DNA of 25,354 nt from NCBI GenBank assembly GCA_910586455.1, contig CAJUHX010000028.1, positions 1 through 25,354 of the forward strand, written 5' to 3'. Of the stretch, positions 7,571 through 15,571 are shown piece after piece. Under the pieces are notes generated by a model. It saw nothing but the letters and a program-made list of their open reading frames with translations. It made no database searches and had not been told where the DNA came from. Within the stretch, counting starts at the first letter, position 1. Every line of letters begins with the position of its first letter. The position numbers and the translations under genes are program-made. The DNA is from an uncultured Muribaculaceae bacterium. Lineage in GTDB: Bacteria > Bacteroidota > Bacteroidia > Bacteroidales > Muribaculaceae.

Positions 7571-8077
7571 CTACTCGCATATAAGCGCAAAGCCCGGTAT
7601 GGTTTCGTATGCCTCGCGCAGCGACAGTACCTTATTGACTTCGGTGGTCTGCAGCACACCTGCGGCATCGCGGCGCATGGTGGCTATGTGGTAGGCCTGG
7701 CCGTGGCCCTGCGGGGCGGCCTTTATCTCGCGGCCGCCAATCATGCAGTTTCCGGCGGGGTCGCAATAGTTCACGTCGAGCAGGTCTATGGCATCGTTGT
7801 AATTTATCACCACAATATCAAGGCGCTCGAAGTTGTCGGGGCGCCCTACTTTCACGGTTTCGCTGCCACTATGGCCCGGCACCGGCTCTTTGGCATCGCC
7901 CATGTGCTGCATGTTCGGGTAAGCGCTGAGGCAGCCCAGGTCGGAGGAGTTCGATCGGAATTCATCGGAGAACACGCCTCCTTCCTCGCCATCGCAACTG
8001 CGGTAGAACACACACAGGTCGAGGTCGACGTGTGCGCTCCAGTTTATTGTTATTTCAAAAGGTTCGTTCCCTTGCAT
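7571..8077 (-). CDS. TerD-like domain protein
   Basis: A 168-aa soluble, acidic protein. The pattern is that of the TerD/stress-protein fold: an early ITINWSAHVDLDLCVFY strand pair (9-25), then EEGGVFSDEF, a MQHMGDAKEPVPGHSG turn (56-71), ETVKV (73-77) and LDIVVINYNDAI (86-97). TerD proteins bind calcium and are tied to tellurite, phage and stress responses. This copy diverges from the standard sequence, so the assignment is by pattern only. It stands alone on the minus strand, divergent from the FtsZ-like gene 80 bases away. Six cysteines are scattered without an obvious pair motif. Confidence 0.5.
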   Translation of the reverse strand: MQGNEPFEITINWSAHVDLDLCVFYRSCDGEEGGVFSDEFRSNSSDLGCLSAYPNMQHMGDAKEPVPGHSGSETVKVGRPDNFERLDIVVINYNDAIDLLDVNYCDPAGNCMIGGREIKAAPQGHGQAYHIATMRRDAAGVLQTTEVNKVLSLREAYETIPGFALICE

Positions 8078-8097
8078 AATGATTGGCGTTTATTCCG

Positions 8098-8105
8098 CAA
8101 AGTTA
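8098..8105 (-). promoter_or_regulatory. -7 element of the TerD-like gene
   Basis: TAACTTTG on the minus strand, the same -7 box as several others here, 20 bases before the ATG (8077). No TTG is found at 19-22 bases, so the -33 box is poor. On the other strand TAACTTAG (8119-8126) is a one-mismatch -7 candidate for the FtsZ-like gene. Confidence 0.45.
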
Positions 8106-8157
8106 ATGATTTTTTTCGTAACTTAGCGGAAATAATTCAAAGAATCAGAACTTGTTT

Positions 8158-8841
8158 ATGAATAACGACATTATTTTCCGCGTGATAGGTTACGGCGCCG
8201 ACGCCTCGGGTGCTATCACGCAGTTGGCCTCACTCGACCACGATATATTCGACGGCCTCCAGGCCTGCATGGCCTGTGAATGCGACACTACCCCGGCCGA
8301 CAACAACCGCATTGCCGTGATAGCTGCTGCGGGCGATTACAACGACGCAGCGGCAACTGCCGCCGAGTTCCGGCGCCGTGGCATACTCACTGTCATGCTT
8401 GCGGCCGAAGCGGTTGCAAGCGAGGCCGATGCCACAGCCGTTATGCCTGCGCACGATTTTGCCCGGGCCATAACGATACTGGCCGACACGGTGTTCCGCT
8501 CGGGCCCCATCAATATCGATTTCGAAGACCTGCTTACCCTGATACAGCCCGGAGCCAACCTGCGCATGTTCGAGGCCACCGGCAGCGGCTACGACAACCA
8601 CGTTGCAAATGCGGTGGCGGCTCTCGACTCCGAAATAGGCAGCGAAATCAAACTCTGTATAAAGGCGTTGATAATAGCTGTATATTTCAATCCGGCCACG
8701 AAATTCAAAACTGCCCAGGCTCATGCCATATCGCAGTTCATCACCGGTCTGAACCCCGATATTGATGTCAAATGGGGGCTGGCCTACGACGATGCGCTGC
8801 CGACCGATACCGTACGTATCTCAGTGATTGCACGTATGTGA
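8158..8841 (+). CDS. FtsZ/tubulin-like protein lacking the GTP-binding signature
   Basis: A 227-aa protein that aligns by eye with a shortened FtsZ. FRVIGYGADASGAI (7-20) matches the first strand and glycine turn (VIGVGGGGSNAV in FtsZ). IAVIAAAGDYNDAAATAAEF (52-71) lies where FtsZ has the FITAGMGGGTGTG loop, and the tubulin signature is gone. RRRGILTVMLAAE continues like FtsZ's GILTVGVVT. SGPINIDFEDL (115-125) matches PGLINVDFADV, followed by a C-terminal domain of normal length ending in a VRISVIAR strand. FtsZ is usually about 380 aa or more, so the nucleotide-binding half is strongly reduced. I use the ATG at 8158; a TTG at 8152 gives only two more residues. It is probably not the division FtsZ. 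Function unknown. Confidence 0.6.
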   Translation: MNNDIIFRVIGYGADASGAITQLASLDHDIFDGLQACMACECDTTPADNNRIAVIAAAGDYNDAAATAAEFRRRGILTVMLAAEAVASEADATAVMPAHDFARAITILADTVFRSGPINIDFEDLLTLIQPGANLRMFEATGSGYDNHVANAVAALDSEIGSEIKLCIKALIIAVYFNPATKFKTAQAHAISQFITGLNPDIDVKWGLAYDDALPTDTVRISVIARM

Positions 8842-8866
8842 GAAGCTATTATTTTTTAACAGCCTT

Positions 8867-8915
8867 CAACAGAAAATGCCCTGCGACGCTGTGCGTCGCA
8901 GGGCATTTTCTGTTG
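8867..8915. terminator. Bidirectional terminator hairpin with a 22-bp perfect stem
   Basis: Positions 8867-8888 are the exact reverse complement of 8894-8915, with a five-base CTGTG loop. It lies between the convergent FtsZ-like gene and the gene for the secreted protein with the T9SS-like tail, so it can stop transcription from both sides. The A-rich and T-rich parts are within the stem rather than after it. Confidence 0.75.
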
Positions 8916-8933
8916 GATTATAACGGGGTGAAA

Positions 8934-9680
8934 TCAGATGGCAACCTTGCCGCTTTCGCATACGCCTTCGCCTTCAGCGGTGAACACGTAGATGCCGGCA
9001 GGCAGTTCGTCGGCGCTGAGGAAGCCGCTGCCGCTGAGGGTGTACTTGGCACAAACCACACCTGCGGTGTTGTAGAGTGTCACTACAGCCTCAGAGGGGA
9101 GGTCGTAGCTGAAACCGCCCTGTGCTGTGCGGAAGTATTTGTTATTTTCGATTACGCTCACACCGGCTTTGCCTCCGTACATATACACGGTAAGCGATTT
9201 GTTATATTTTTCCGGCTCGAATACGTCGGCGATAGTAAGTTCCACCTTGATATTCTTCATCTCTTCCTTCAAGGCATCCAGATCTTCGGTATAATCCAGA
9301 TACTCGAGGTCAAGATTAACGGTGAGTCCGTCGGGCTCTATAAAGTTGATGCGCTTTGTAATGTCAGTGCCTGAAGTGCATTGACCACCGGCACAACACT
9401 GTACTGTATGACCATTGAGAGATTTTACGTTGAGGTCAGCATCAAGGGCACCTTCTATCTCATCGCCCAAATCAACAGAAACCGAAATATGCGGAGCGAG
9501 CTTAATTTCATATCCGAATATCTGGTCGCCGACTGCGTCGGGAGTAGCCTGCAAATCACTTTCATTGCATTCAAGGGTTGTACCTTCTACGGCTTTATCA
9601 TTGTAGTTGAAAGTGAAAGTCTGGGCCTGTGCTGCCGAGAATGCCAGCAGCGAGGCTAAAAGAAAGTAAAGTTTTTTCAT
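8934..9680 (-). CDS. Secreted protein with T9SS-type C-terminal sorting-like domain
   Basis: A 248-aa protein with a classic signal peptide (positively charged start, hydrophobic core, cleavage after AQA near residue 19). The C-terminal 75 residues have the Por-secretion pattern: VVTLYNTAGVVCAKYTL, then LPAGIYVFTAE, and a final KVAI, as in proteins exported by the type IX system. The middle is acidic and holds a cysteine cluster QCCAGGQC (about 94-101) of unknown purpose. It is the last gene of the TlpA/DUF6029/Omp28 operon, 138 bases after the Omp28 stop. The tail may instead be a residual Ig-like strand domain. No enzymatic motif is seen. Confidence 0.65.
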   Translation of the reverse strand: MKKLYFLLASLLAFSAAQAQTFTFNYNDKAVEGTTLECNESDLQATPDAVGDQIFGYEIKLAPHISVSVDLGDEIEGALDADLNVKSLNGHTVQCCAGGQCTSGTDITKRINFIEPDGLTVNLDLEYLDYTEDLDALKEEMKNIKVELTIADVFEPEKYNKSLTVYMYGGKAGVSVIENNKYFRTAQGGFSYDLPSEAVVTLYNTAGVVCAKYTLSGSGFLSADELPAGIYVFTAEGEGVCESGKVAI

Positions 9681-9748
9681 TATGTTATTTGTTGGATTAT
9701 TTTAAACAGCCTCTTAATATATTTCTTGGTGTTTCAGAACTGTCGGTA

Positions 9749-9776
9749 GTGGGAACGCGGCATGCCGCGTTCCCAC
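9749..9776. repeat. 28-base perfect palindrome between operon genes
   Basis: GTGGGAACGCGGCA is followed directly by its reverse complement. AACTG and CAGTT a little further out can extend the pairing past a bulge. No T-run follows on the minus strand. It lies between the Omp28 gene and the last gene of its operon, where it could be a partial terminator, an RNA-stability element or a protein-binding site. Confidence 0.7.
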
Positions 9777-9818
9777 AGTTCCGGGGTTCTGCAATACACC
9801 CACGGTTTATCAATTCAA

Positions 9819-10664
9819 TCAGTTATCGATATTCAGCTTGCACTCGGCGGCCTGCTGTACACCGGCTCCATCGCTGATGAAACCGACAATAGAGATATTG
9901 GCGGGATTCCAGCGTTCGCTGTCGTTGTAGCGCAAATCAATGCTGTGGCTGAGTTCGCGGCGCATGCCTTCTTCAAGAGTGATTTCCTCACCCCAGGTGC
10001 CGTTGACCGAAGTACGGAACACATGGTTGTGGACGTAATCGGCCTGATTGCCGCTTTCGCCACGCTGACGGCCCACCAGATTGCTTTCAACCACCCACAG
10101 GGTGTATTTGCCACTGAATTTGGAAGAAGCCAGAAGATCGCTGTTAATCAGAATTTTTCCATCCACCAGCTGTGCCTCTATCTCAATTTTGGCCGCAGGC
10201 TCCTTGCTGAGCTGGCTGCGAATGGATGCGCTCCACTGGTCGGGATCAACCGCCGGACCGCCGTCGACAGTGCCCATGGGCCAATGAGCCACACCTGCGG
10301 TGTTGTTATATTCGTCGCCTTCGTCGGTTTTCAGACCCAGAGAAGCGGCCTGATAGCCATCGTCGGTAAAACGGGTACGGCTTACAGGTATTGCCAGATC
10401 GCCGGCATGTACACTCACACATATCAGATTCTCGCCATACTGCTCCATCAGCAGTTCCATGATTTCATGTGCTGAGGGACAGTTGATACAGTTCTGGCCG
10501 GTAAAGTCCTGCAGCAGAACAGTACGTTCCACATCTTCCATCTCGGGGAGGGGTATGTAGCGGTCGTACTCGCCCACACTGTCACAGGCAGTGAAAGCCA
10601 GTGCTGCAAATGCCGGAACAATCAGTTTGCCGAAAAATCGGCCGATGTTTGCAAAGTTTTTCAT
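9819..10664 (-). CDS. Omp28-related outer membrane lipoprotein
   Basis: A 281-aa lipoprotein. The signal peptide ends in the lipobox-like LAFTAC with the acylated Cys at residue 27. The next block reads VLLQDFTGQNCINCPSAHEIM (about 49-69), the thioredoxin-like CxxC segment of the Omp28 family, followed by the usual alpha/beta core and a C-terminal beta domain. Omp28-related proteins sit on the outer membrane of Porphyromonas, Bacteroides and relatives; their chemistry is not settled. Here the gene follows a TlpA-type thioredoxin and a DUF6029 barrel with a gap of only 16 bases. Redox coupling with TlpA is inference. Confidence 0.88.
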   Translation of the reverse strand: MKNFANIGRFFGKLIVPAFAALAFTACDSVGEYDRYIPLPEMEDVERTVLLQDFTGQNCINCPSAHEIMELLMEQYGENLICVSVHAGDLAIPVSRTRFTDDGYQAASLGLKTDEGDEYNNTAGVAHWPMGTVDGGPAVDPDQWSASIRSQLSKEPAAKIEIEAQLVDGKILINSDLLASSKFSGKYTLWVVESNLVGRQRGESGNQADYVHNHVFRTSVNGTWGEEITLEEGMRRELSHSIDLRYNDSERWNPANISIVGFISDGAGVQQAAECKLNIDN

Positions 10665-10680
10665 AAATCAATTGTGTATT

Positions 10681-12420
10681 CTAAAAGTTATAGGTATAGG
10701 CAAGACGGAAGCCTCGTGTCTTGGGCACAAAGCGGCATACACCGCCCGAGCAGTCGAAGCCCGCGGGCGTGCGGCCATAGCTGAGCATCAGACGGTTTGC
10801 CTTATAATTGCCGGCCACACTTGCCATATAGTAGTGTGTGCCGCTGCCGCCGCAGTTCCACTGGTCGCTGACGGTGAACATCAGGTAGGGAGCCACCGAC
10901 AGTTCAAGCAGGCCGTAGGCCCAGTCTTTGTATGCCTGGTGGGTGGTGAGGTACTGCAGTTCGGCGCGCAGAGTAAAGCGCTTGTCGAACTTATACTTGC
11001 CGTCGAGCACAAATATATTGGCCTTTACGTCGCCGTGCCAGTCTTCGAGGGTAACGTCGAAGTTGTACTGGTTCATGTACATGAAGGCGAGCTGGAAGTC
11101 GCGGGTAAATTTCTTTTCAATCTGCACGTTGATGTCGCGGTAATACTGCTTGCCGAATCCAAAGAACTTCGAACCGGCGCCGTCGGTACCCCAGGTGGAG
11201 CCGTTTATGCCCTGTGGAGTCGGACCTTTGTCAAGTCCGCGGATGTAGCTCAGGTTCACTTTCACCTTGGTGCCGTATTTGCCGCCGATGGCAGTCTTGC
11301 GCTTGAAATTATATGCGAAAGCGGCCTGGAACGCCCACTCGCCGTTGGCGTTCTGAGTGGCGTACGGATATTTGGCGGCCAGAGCATAGGTGTGCTGGTA
11401 GGCGAACGCGGGCATATTGTTAATCATGCCTGCGAGGTCGCTGCGGAAGCGCTGCGAGCGGAAGGCCATGTTGTCGCTTCGCTTTACCTTAAGCAGGGCG
11501 CTCAGGCCGGTCTTGGTGTAAGTACCGGTAAGCATCAGGGCCGAACCGTTGCGGTAAATGTAGCCGTTGTCGAACGAGGGGTCCTGGCTCTTCCAGGCAT
11601 ATTCGGCGTCAACGCCCCAGGCGTTGCGCTGCAGATGAGTGCGGAAGTCGAAAGCGCTTACGTAGCGGGGCACGTTCAGACGGTAGGCTGTACCGGGTAC
11701 TTCGGGCGGCGAAAGCAGCGAATAGCCTTCGTGCTTGAGCACATAGCTGCCGCCGACAGTCCAGTTGAAGTTGCGGTCTTTCATCGCCTGCGAGTATTCA
11801 CTGATGTCAAACTCCAGGTTGGCACCGTAAACCTGGTCGGAGGTGCGGGTTTCGCCTTCGGGCTCGTTGCTGTCGAAGCCTTCCATCGATTTGCCCCAGT
11901 ACCAGTAGGTGCGCTGTGTGCCGCCGAGCAGCGTCAGCCGCATGCCCGGAAGAGTGTTGATTTTCAGACGGGCGCCGCGCAGACTGTTGTCAACGCCGAG
12001 GCTGCGCTCTTCGTATGTGCGCAGTATGAATCCGCTGCCGAACTGGTCGTAGAAGTCACCCACGGTCAGTTCCACTCCTTTATATTTACCTTTGGCGTAC
12101 ACATTCGGTATGCCGTAGCCGCCGAAGCCGGGGTCATAGCCGGGCAAGGGGAATTTCATGTATTCAAAGCGTATGCCGGCGTCGACATATCGGCTGATCA
12201 TATTCAGGTCGGCATAGGTGTTGAACAGGATTTTGTGCTTGTCGGACTTGAGGCCGATCTCTTCGTCGGCTTCGGGAAAAAGTACGTCGGCCTGGACACT
12301 GCCGTGTAGGGCAAAGTCTGAGCTTTTTTTCTGCTTGGGCTGCTCCTGGGCGTTAGTGCCCATGCAGGCAACGGCCGCAACAGAGGCGGCCATCAGCAAG
12401 CGTAGCGAATGTGTTGCCAT
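10681..12420 (-). CDS. DUF6029 family outer-membrane beta-barrel protein
   Basis: A 579-aa protein with a signal peptide (cleavage near AQA/NAQ at about 24-25) and long runs of alternating aromatic and polar residues. It ends RLAYTYNF, with the terminal Phe expected of an outer-membrane barrel. Blocks such as DFYDQFGSGFILRTYEERSLG, where the barrel family is strongly conserved, point to DUF6029. The function of the family is not known. It lies 14 bases after the TlpA-type gene and 16 before the Omp28 gene, an arrangement I associate with Bacteroidales. Transport or anchoring of a secreted partner is a guess. Confidence 0.85.
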   Translation of the reverse strand: MATHSLRLLMAASVAAVACMGTNAQEQPKQKKSSDFALHGSVQADVLFPEADEEIGLKSDKHKILFNTYADLNMISRYVDAGIRFEYMKFPLPGYDPGFGGYGIPNVYAKGKYKGVELTVGDFYDQFGSGFILRTYEERSLGVDNSLRGARLKINTLPGMRLTLLGGTQRTYWYWGKSMEGFDSNEPEGETRTSDQVYGANLEFDISEYSQAMKDRNFNWTVGGSYVLKHEGYSLLSPPEVPGTAYRLNVPRYVSAFDFRTHLQRNAWGVDAEYAWKSQDPSFDNGYIYRNGSALMLTGTYTKTGLSALLKVKRSDNMAFRSQRFRSDLAGMINNMPAFAYQHTYALAAKYPYATQNANGEWAFQAAFAYNFKRKTAIGGKYGTKVKVNLSYIRGLDKGPTPQGINGSTWGTDGAGSKFFGFGKQYYRDINVQIEKKFTRDFQLAFMYMNQYNFDVTLEDWHGDVKANIFVLDGKYKFDKRFTLRAELQYLTTHQAYKDWAYGLLELSVAPYLMFTVSDQWNCGGSGTHYYMASVAGNYKANRLMLSYGRTPAGFDCSGGVCRFVPKTRGFRLAYTYNF

Positions 12421-12434
12421 GCGTGGTGTGTATG

Positions 12435-12929
12435 TTATTCTGAGATTGAGCGGATTTTTTCTATTATTTCGTGTTCACCGCCTTCGGTATAGCCCGAGTG
12501 CGACATTACCATGTTGCCCTGACCGTCGAATACGAGTACATGGGGGATGTTCTGGATGCCGAAAGCGCGCTTGAAGTCTTCGTTGCTGTCGAGCAGCACG
12601 TCGTACTCCCAGCCTTCAGCGGCTACAAGTGCTTTGACTTCGGGGGTGTCCTGAGCATCGTCGACGCTTATTGCTATGAGTTTCATGCCGGTTTCGTCCT
12701 GCCAGTCGGGATATACGTCGGCGATAGCTTTAAGCTCGCGCTGACAAGGCTTGCACCATGTAGCGAAGAAGCTGATTACAAACGGATTGCCATCATTGCT
12801 CAGAGTGGCGGTATCGACAGTTTTGCCGTTAAGGTCTTTGAGCTGCACACCGGGCAGCTGAGCCGTAGCTCCAAAGGCGCAGCAGAGCAGCAGCGCAAGT
12901 ACGGAGAGTGATTTGAAAAGCTTGTTCAT
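12435..12929 (-). CDS. TlpA family thioredoxin-like protein
   Basis: A 164-aa secreted thiol-disulfide oxidoreductase. A signal peptide (1-23, cleavage at ATA/Q) is followed by a thioredoxin fold with the active site WCKPC (58-62) in the strand FVISFFATWC, and the cis-Pro region GIQNIPHVLVFD. It would act in the periplasm or on the outer membrane. The frame is open to an ATG at 12998, but the inner ATG at 12929 gives a textbook signal peptide, whereas the longer form buries it. It is the first gene of its operon, behind a perfect promoter with a leader of about 90 nt that can form a small CGCGG/CCGCG hairpin. Confidence 0.9.
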   Translation of the reverse strand: MNKLFKSLSVLALLLCCAFGATAQLPGVQLKDLNGKTVDTATLSNDGNPFVISFFATWCKPCQRELKAIADVYPDWQDETGMKLIAISVDDAQDTPEVKALVAAEGWEYDVLLDSNEDFKRAFGIQNIPHVLVFDGQGNMVMSHSGYTEGGEHEIIEKIRSISE

Positions 12930-13023
12930 AAGCGCAGTCTGTGATAGTTGGTTTCCAACGCGGTTGAAGCCGCGGACGGATATGGTTTGGTTATACAAAA
13001 ACCTGATTTAGGGTTTAGATGCC

Positions 13024-13055
13024 CAAAGTTACACTTTTTTTAATATGTGTGCAAA
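13024..13055 (-). promoter_or_regulatory. Promoter of the TlpA-DUF6029-Omp28 operon
   Basis: Minus-strand TTTG (13055-13052), exactly 20 bases, then TAACTTTG (13031-13024). This is identical in both boxes and spacing to the tRNA-Val promoter. Transcription should begin near 13018. Confidence 0.75.
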
Positions 13056-13083
13056 AAAAAAGCTCCTTTCAGAGCTTTTTTTT
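13053..13083. terminator. Bidirectional terminator
   Basis: Nine A, then GCTC, a six-base loop, GAGC and eight T on the plus strand, which reads the same way on the other strand. It closes the pepD/muramidase transcript coming from the right. Its T-run overlaps the -33 box of the next promoter, so the two transcription units are packed without spare bases. Confidence 0.8.
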
Positions 13084-13137
13084 CACTTTTTTGGGTATGT
13101 CTGCCCCTTGGAAGCACATTAATGTTAGTATCGGCCG

Positions 13138-13926
13138 CTATTTTTTGTGTCTGGCATAGGCCTTTGCCAACCGGGTGTGGTAGCCGCGCGAGGCATAGCT
13201 CGGACCGTTGTATCCGGCGGCGAATTTGCGCCAGTTTTTGGCTTTGAGCGACGACAACAGTCCGCTGTTGACTATAAATTCGGCAAAGAGTTCCAACTGG
13301 TCGCGCTCCGAGCGGCTCATCAGGCGCACAAATTCCTCAGGCGAGGCAGCGCCGCACTTTTTCCAGTTGAAGCCGCCTATCTGAAACATGCCCCAGAAGG
13401 TGCCCTGGATTGCCGTGAGCGAGTCGATTTCCATGGCAGCGTCGAGCCGTGCCTGCTGGGCCGCCTGCTGGCTGCCGTACCGGCGGGCGTCGGGCCTCGC
13501 AAACACCACCGCATGACTGCGGCTGTATTTGCCAAGCCCCACTTTGTTGCGCTTAGCCATACGCCGGAACACAGTGAGGTCGAAGTTTATCACCGGCTTG
13601 CCTTCATCCCAGAAGCCCTGATGGGCCTTGCCGGCCTCGATTTCGACCACCGCCTTTATGGCAGCGACCTCAACACCGAGTTCGGCGGCCACTTCTTCGT
13701 AGTCGCGTTCGGTAAGAATGCCCCGGCGCTCTTCGGGCGGGGTCCAGAACCATACGGTATCGCCTTCGGCTATTACATAATCGCGTCCGTTGCCACAAAG
13801 ACCGGAGGGCAAATCGTCGACAGGCAGGTGAGTAGCCACCTCGTCGGCGCCGATGGCACCGGCCGAGATGGCTACTGCAGCCGTCAATGCGCTTACAAGC
13901 GCGGGTAGCTGGCGCATGGGCGCCAT
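13138..13926 (-). CDS. Exported N-acetylmuramidase-domain protein (DUF3380-like)
   Basis: A 262-aa protein with an N-terminal export signal (1-27, ending AGAIGADE) and a peptidoglycan-hydrolase domain. VVEIEAGKAHQGFWDEGKPV (93-112) followed by INFDLTVFRRM is the conserved core of the N-acetylmuramidase family that includes phage endolysins, with Glu95/Glu97 as candidate acids. Later blocks are GMFQIGGFNWKKCG and WRKFAAGYNGPSY, also typical. It would cut glycan strands in the periplasm. The ATG at 13926 overlaps the pepD stop (TAATG). The open frame beyond it is antisense-like and ignored. A phage origin is possible, but no phage genes are near. Confidence 0.85.
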   Translation of the reverse strand: MAPMRQLPALVSALTAAVAISAGAIGADEVATHLPVDDLPSGLCGNGRDYVIAEGDTVWFWTPPEERRGILTERDYEEVAAELGVEVAAIKAVVEIEAGKAHQGFWDEGKPVINFDLTVFRRMAKRNKVGLGKYSRSHAVVFARPDARRYGSQQAAQQARLDAAMEIDSLTAIQGTFWGMFQIGGFNWKKCGAASPEEFVRLMSRSERDQLELFAEFIVNSGLLSSLKAKNWRKFAAGYNGPSYASRGYHTRLAKAYARHKK

Positions 13927-15383
13927 TATTTCAGGTCGGCCACCTTCTCGAGTATGCGGCGGAGCTGACCCCAGAAGCGTTCTACAGCAGGAATGTGCAT
14001 GCGCTCGCTGGGCGAATGCACATCGCGCAGTGTAGGTCCGAACGATACCATGTCGAGGTGCGGATACTTCTCCAGGAACAAACCGCATTCCAGACCGGCA
14101 TGGATAGCCTTGATGGCCGGCTTAACGCCATAAAGTTCCTCGTATGCCTCCGAGGCAATGCGCATGATGGTCGAGTTCATGTTCGGCGCCCAGCCGGGAT
14201 AACCGTCGCCGTGAGATACCTTGGCGCCTGCCAGTGTGAACAGGGCCTCTACCTGGTTGGCGATATCCCACTTGCGCGATTCAACCGACGAACGCTGGCT
14301 GGTGGTAACCAGAATCTGATTGTCGGGCTGCATCTTCACCGAAGCAAGGTTTGTGGAGGTTTCCACCAGACCCTCGAGGGCACGGCTCATCGAAACCACA
14401 CCGTGAGGCGCGCAGTACAGAGCCTCAATCAGGCGGCGGGTGGTATTGCTGTCGACAGCGAAGTCCGGACGGTCGACACTCTCAAGCTCCAGTTCCAGAC
14501 CCGGCTCGATATCGCTGTACTCGCCTTCGACATCAGCCACATAATTATTAAAGGCCACACGTACCTGCTCCTTGTTGGAGGCATGTACACCGAATACTGC
14601 GTGGGCGGCGCGCGGAATAGCATTACGCAGGTTACCGCCGTCGATTTCGCACAGACTCAGTTCGTGGGTCTGCATCAGAGTCCACAGGAAGCGGGCCACA
14701 AGCTTGTTGGCGTTGGCGCGGCCCAGATGGATGTCGCCGCCGGAGTGACCGCCCAGACCCTTGCTGACATCGAACTTGAAGTAATGGAAGTCGGTCGGAG
14801 CCATCGAACGGTCGTAGTGGAAAGTACAGGTAGTGTCGACACCGCCGGCGCAGCCCACAAAAAGTTCGGCATCGTCCTCCGAGTCGAGGTTCAGCAGCAT
14901 AGTGCCGCTGATCATGCCCTCACCCAGATTGTTGGCACCGGTCAGACCGGTTTCCTCGTCGACTGTGAACAGAGCCTCCAGCGGACCGTGTACCAGCTTG
15001 TCGTCAATCAGCGCGGCAAGCGCGGCAGCCATGCCGATGCCGTTGTCAGCGCCAAGAGTGGTGCCGTCGGCGCGCAGCCATTCGCCGTCAACTATAGTAG
15101 TGATGGGCTGATTTTCGAAATCAAAACTCTTATCGTTCGATTCGCACACCATATCCATGTGCGCCTGCATAATCACAGTAGGAGCCTGCTCGTGGCCCGG
15201 AGTAGCCGCCTTGGTCATAACCACGTTGCCGATAGCGTCGGTGCGCACCTCAATGCCGTACTCGGCGGCGAAATCGAGAAGGAACTTACGGATTTTTTCC
15301 TCCTTCTTTGAAGGATGAGGCACCTGGCAAATCCGGTCGAAAATACCGAAAACCAGAGCCGGCTGAAGGTCTTTGATAGTCAT
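13926..15383 (-). CDS. pepD: Aminoacyl-histidine dipeptidase (cytosol non-specific dipeptidase)
   Basis: A 485-aa metallopeptidase of family M20C that splits dipeptides such as carnosine in the cytoplasm. Metal and catalytic residues are in place: His75 and Asp77 in QAHMDMVC, Asp113 in LGADNGIG, the Glu143-Glu144 pair in VDEETGLTGA, Asp167 in LNLDSED, and a late His in LRDVHSPSERM. The length is normal for PepD. It is the first gene of a two-gene minus-strand unit with the muramidase gene. No clean TAnnTTTG promoter is seen before it; the 188-base gap to the next divergent gene is AT-rich. Confidence 0.95.
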   Translation of the reverse strand: MTIKDLQPALVFGIFDRICQVPHPSKKEEKIRKFLLDFAAEYGIEVRTDAIGNVVMTKAATPGHEQAPTVIMQAHMDMVCESNDKSFDFENQPITTIVDGEWLRADGTTLGADNGIGMAAALAALIDDKLVHGPLEALFTVDEETGLTGANNLGEGMISGTMLLNLDSEDDAELFVGCAGGVDTTCTFHYDRSMAPTDFHYFKFDVSKGLGGHSGGDIHLGRANANKLVARFLWTLMQTHELSLCEIDGGNLRNAIPRAAHAVFGVHASNKEQVRVAFNNYVADVEGEYSDIEPGLELELESVDRPDFAVDSNTTRRLIEALYCAPHGVVSMSRALEGLVETSTNLASVKMQPDNQILVTTSQRSSVESRKWDIANQVEALFTLAGAKVSHGDGYPGWAPNMNSTIMRIASEAYEELYGVKPAIKAIHAGLECGLFLEKYPHLDMVSFGPTLRDVHSPSERMHIPAVERFWGQLRRILEKVADLK

Positions 15384-15518
15384 GTCGGGATAGTAAGATT
15401 TTATGTTAAAAATGAATTAATATTCTCAGCGCGACCTCTTAACAAAGTTTGCATTATGGCAAATTATGTTAAAAAAGGCATTTTTAAGCCCTCTAAGTTA
15501 CAAAATTATTCTGATATG

Positions 15519-15551
15519 TTGCAAATAATTTCGCATACTTTCCTATATTTG
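15519..15551 (+). promoter_or_regulatory. Promoter of the small protein-ompH-nuclease-mnmE operon
   Basis: TTG (15519-15521), 22 bases, then TATATTTG (15544-15551), an exact -7 match. Transcription would start near 15557, giving a leader of about 15 nt before the ATG at 15572. Confidence 0.6.
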
Positions 15552-15571
15552 CAGTCGAAAACGGTAAAACA

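Noticed and set aside
10591..12309. Plus-strand open frame of 572 codons
   Set aside because: It is antisense to the well-supported DUF6029 barrel gene, lacks any family motif and arises from the codon bias of that gene.
12930..12998. Longer start for the TlpA-type protein
   Set aside because: The extra 23 residues would precede and disrupt the signal peptide. The region is better read as the mRNA leader.
13927..14088. N-terminal extension of the muramidase gene
   Set aside because: It lies antiphase within pepD, and the signal peptide starts cleanly at the ATG at 13926.
13887..15311. Plus-strand open frame of 474 codons
   Set aside because: Antisense to pepD, which has all metal-binding residues.
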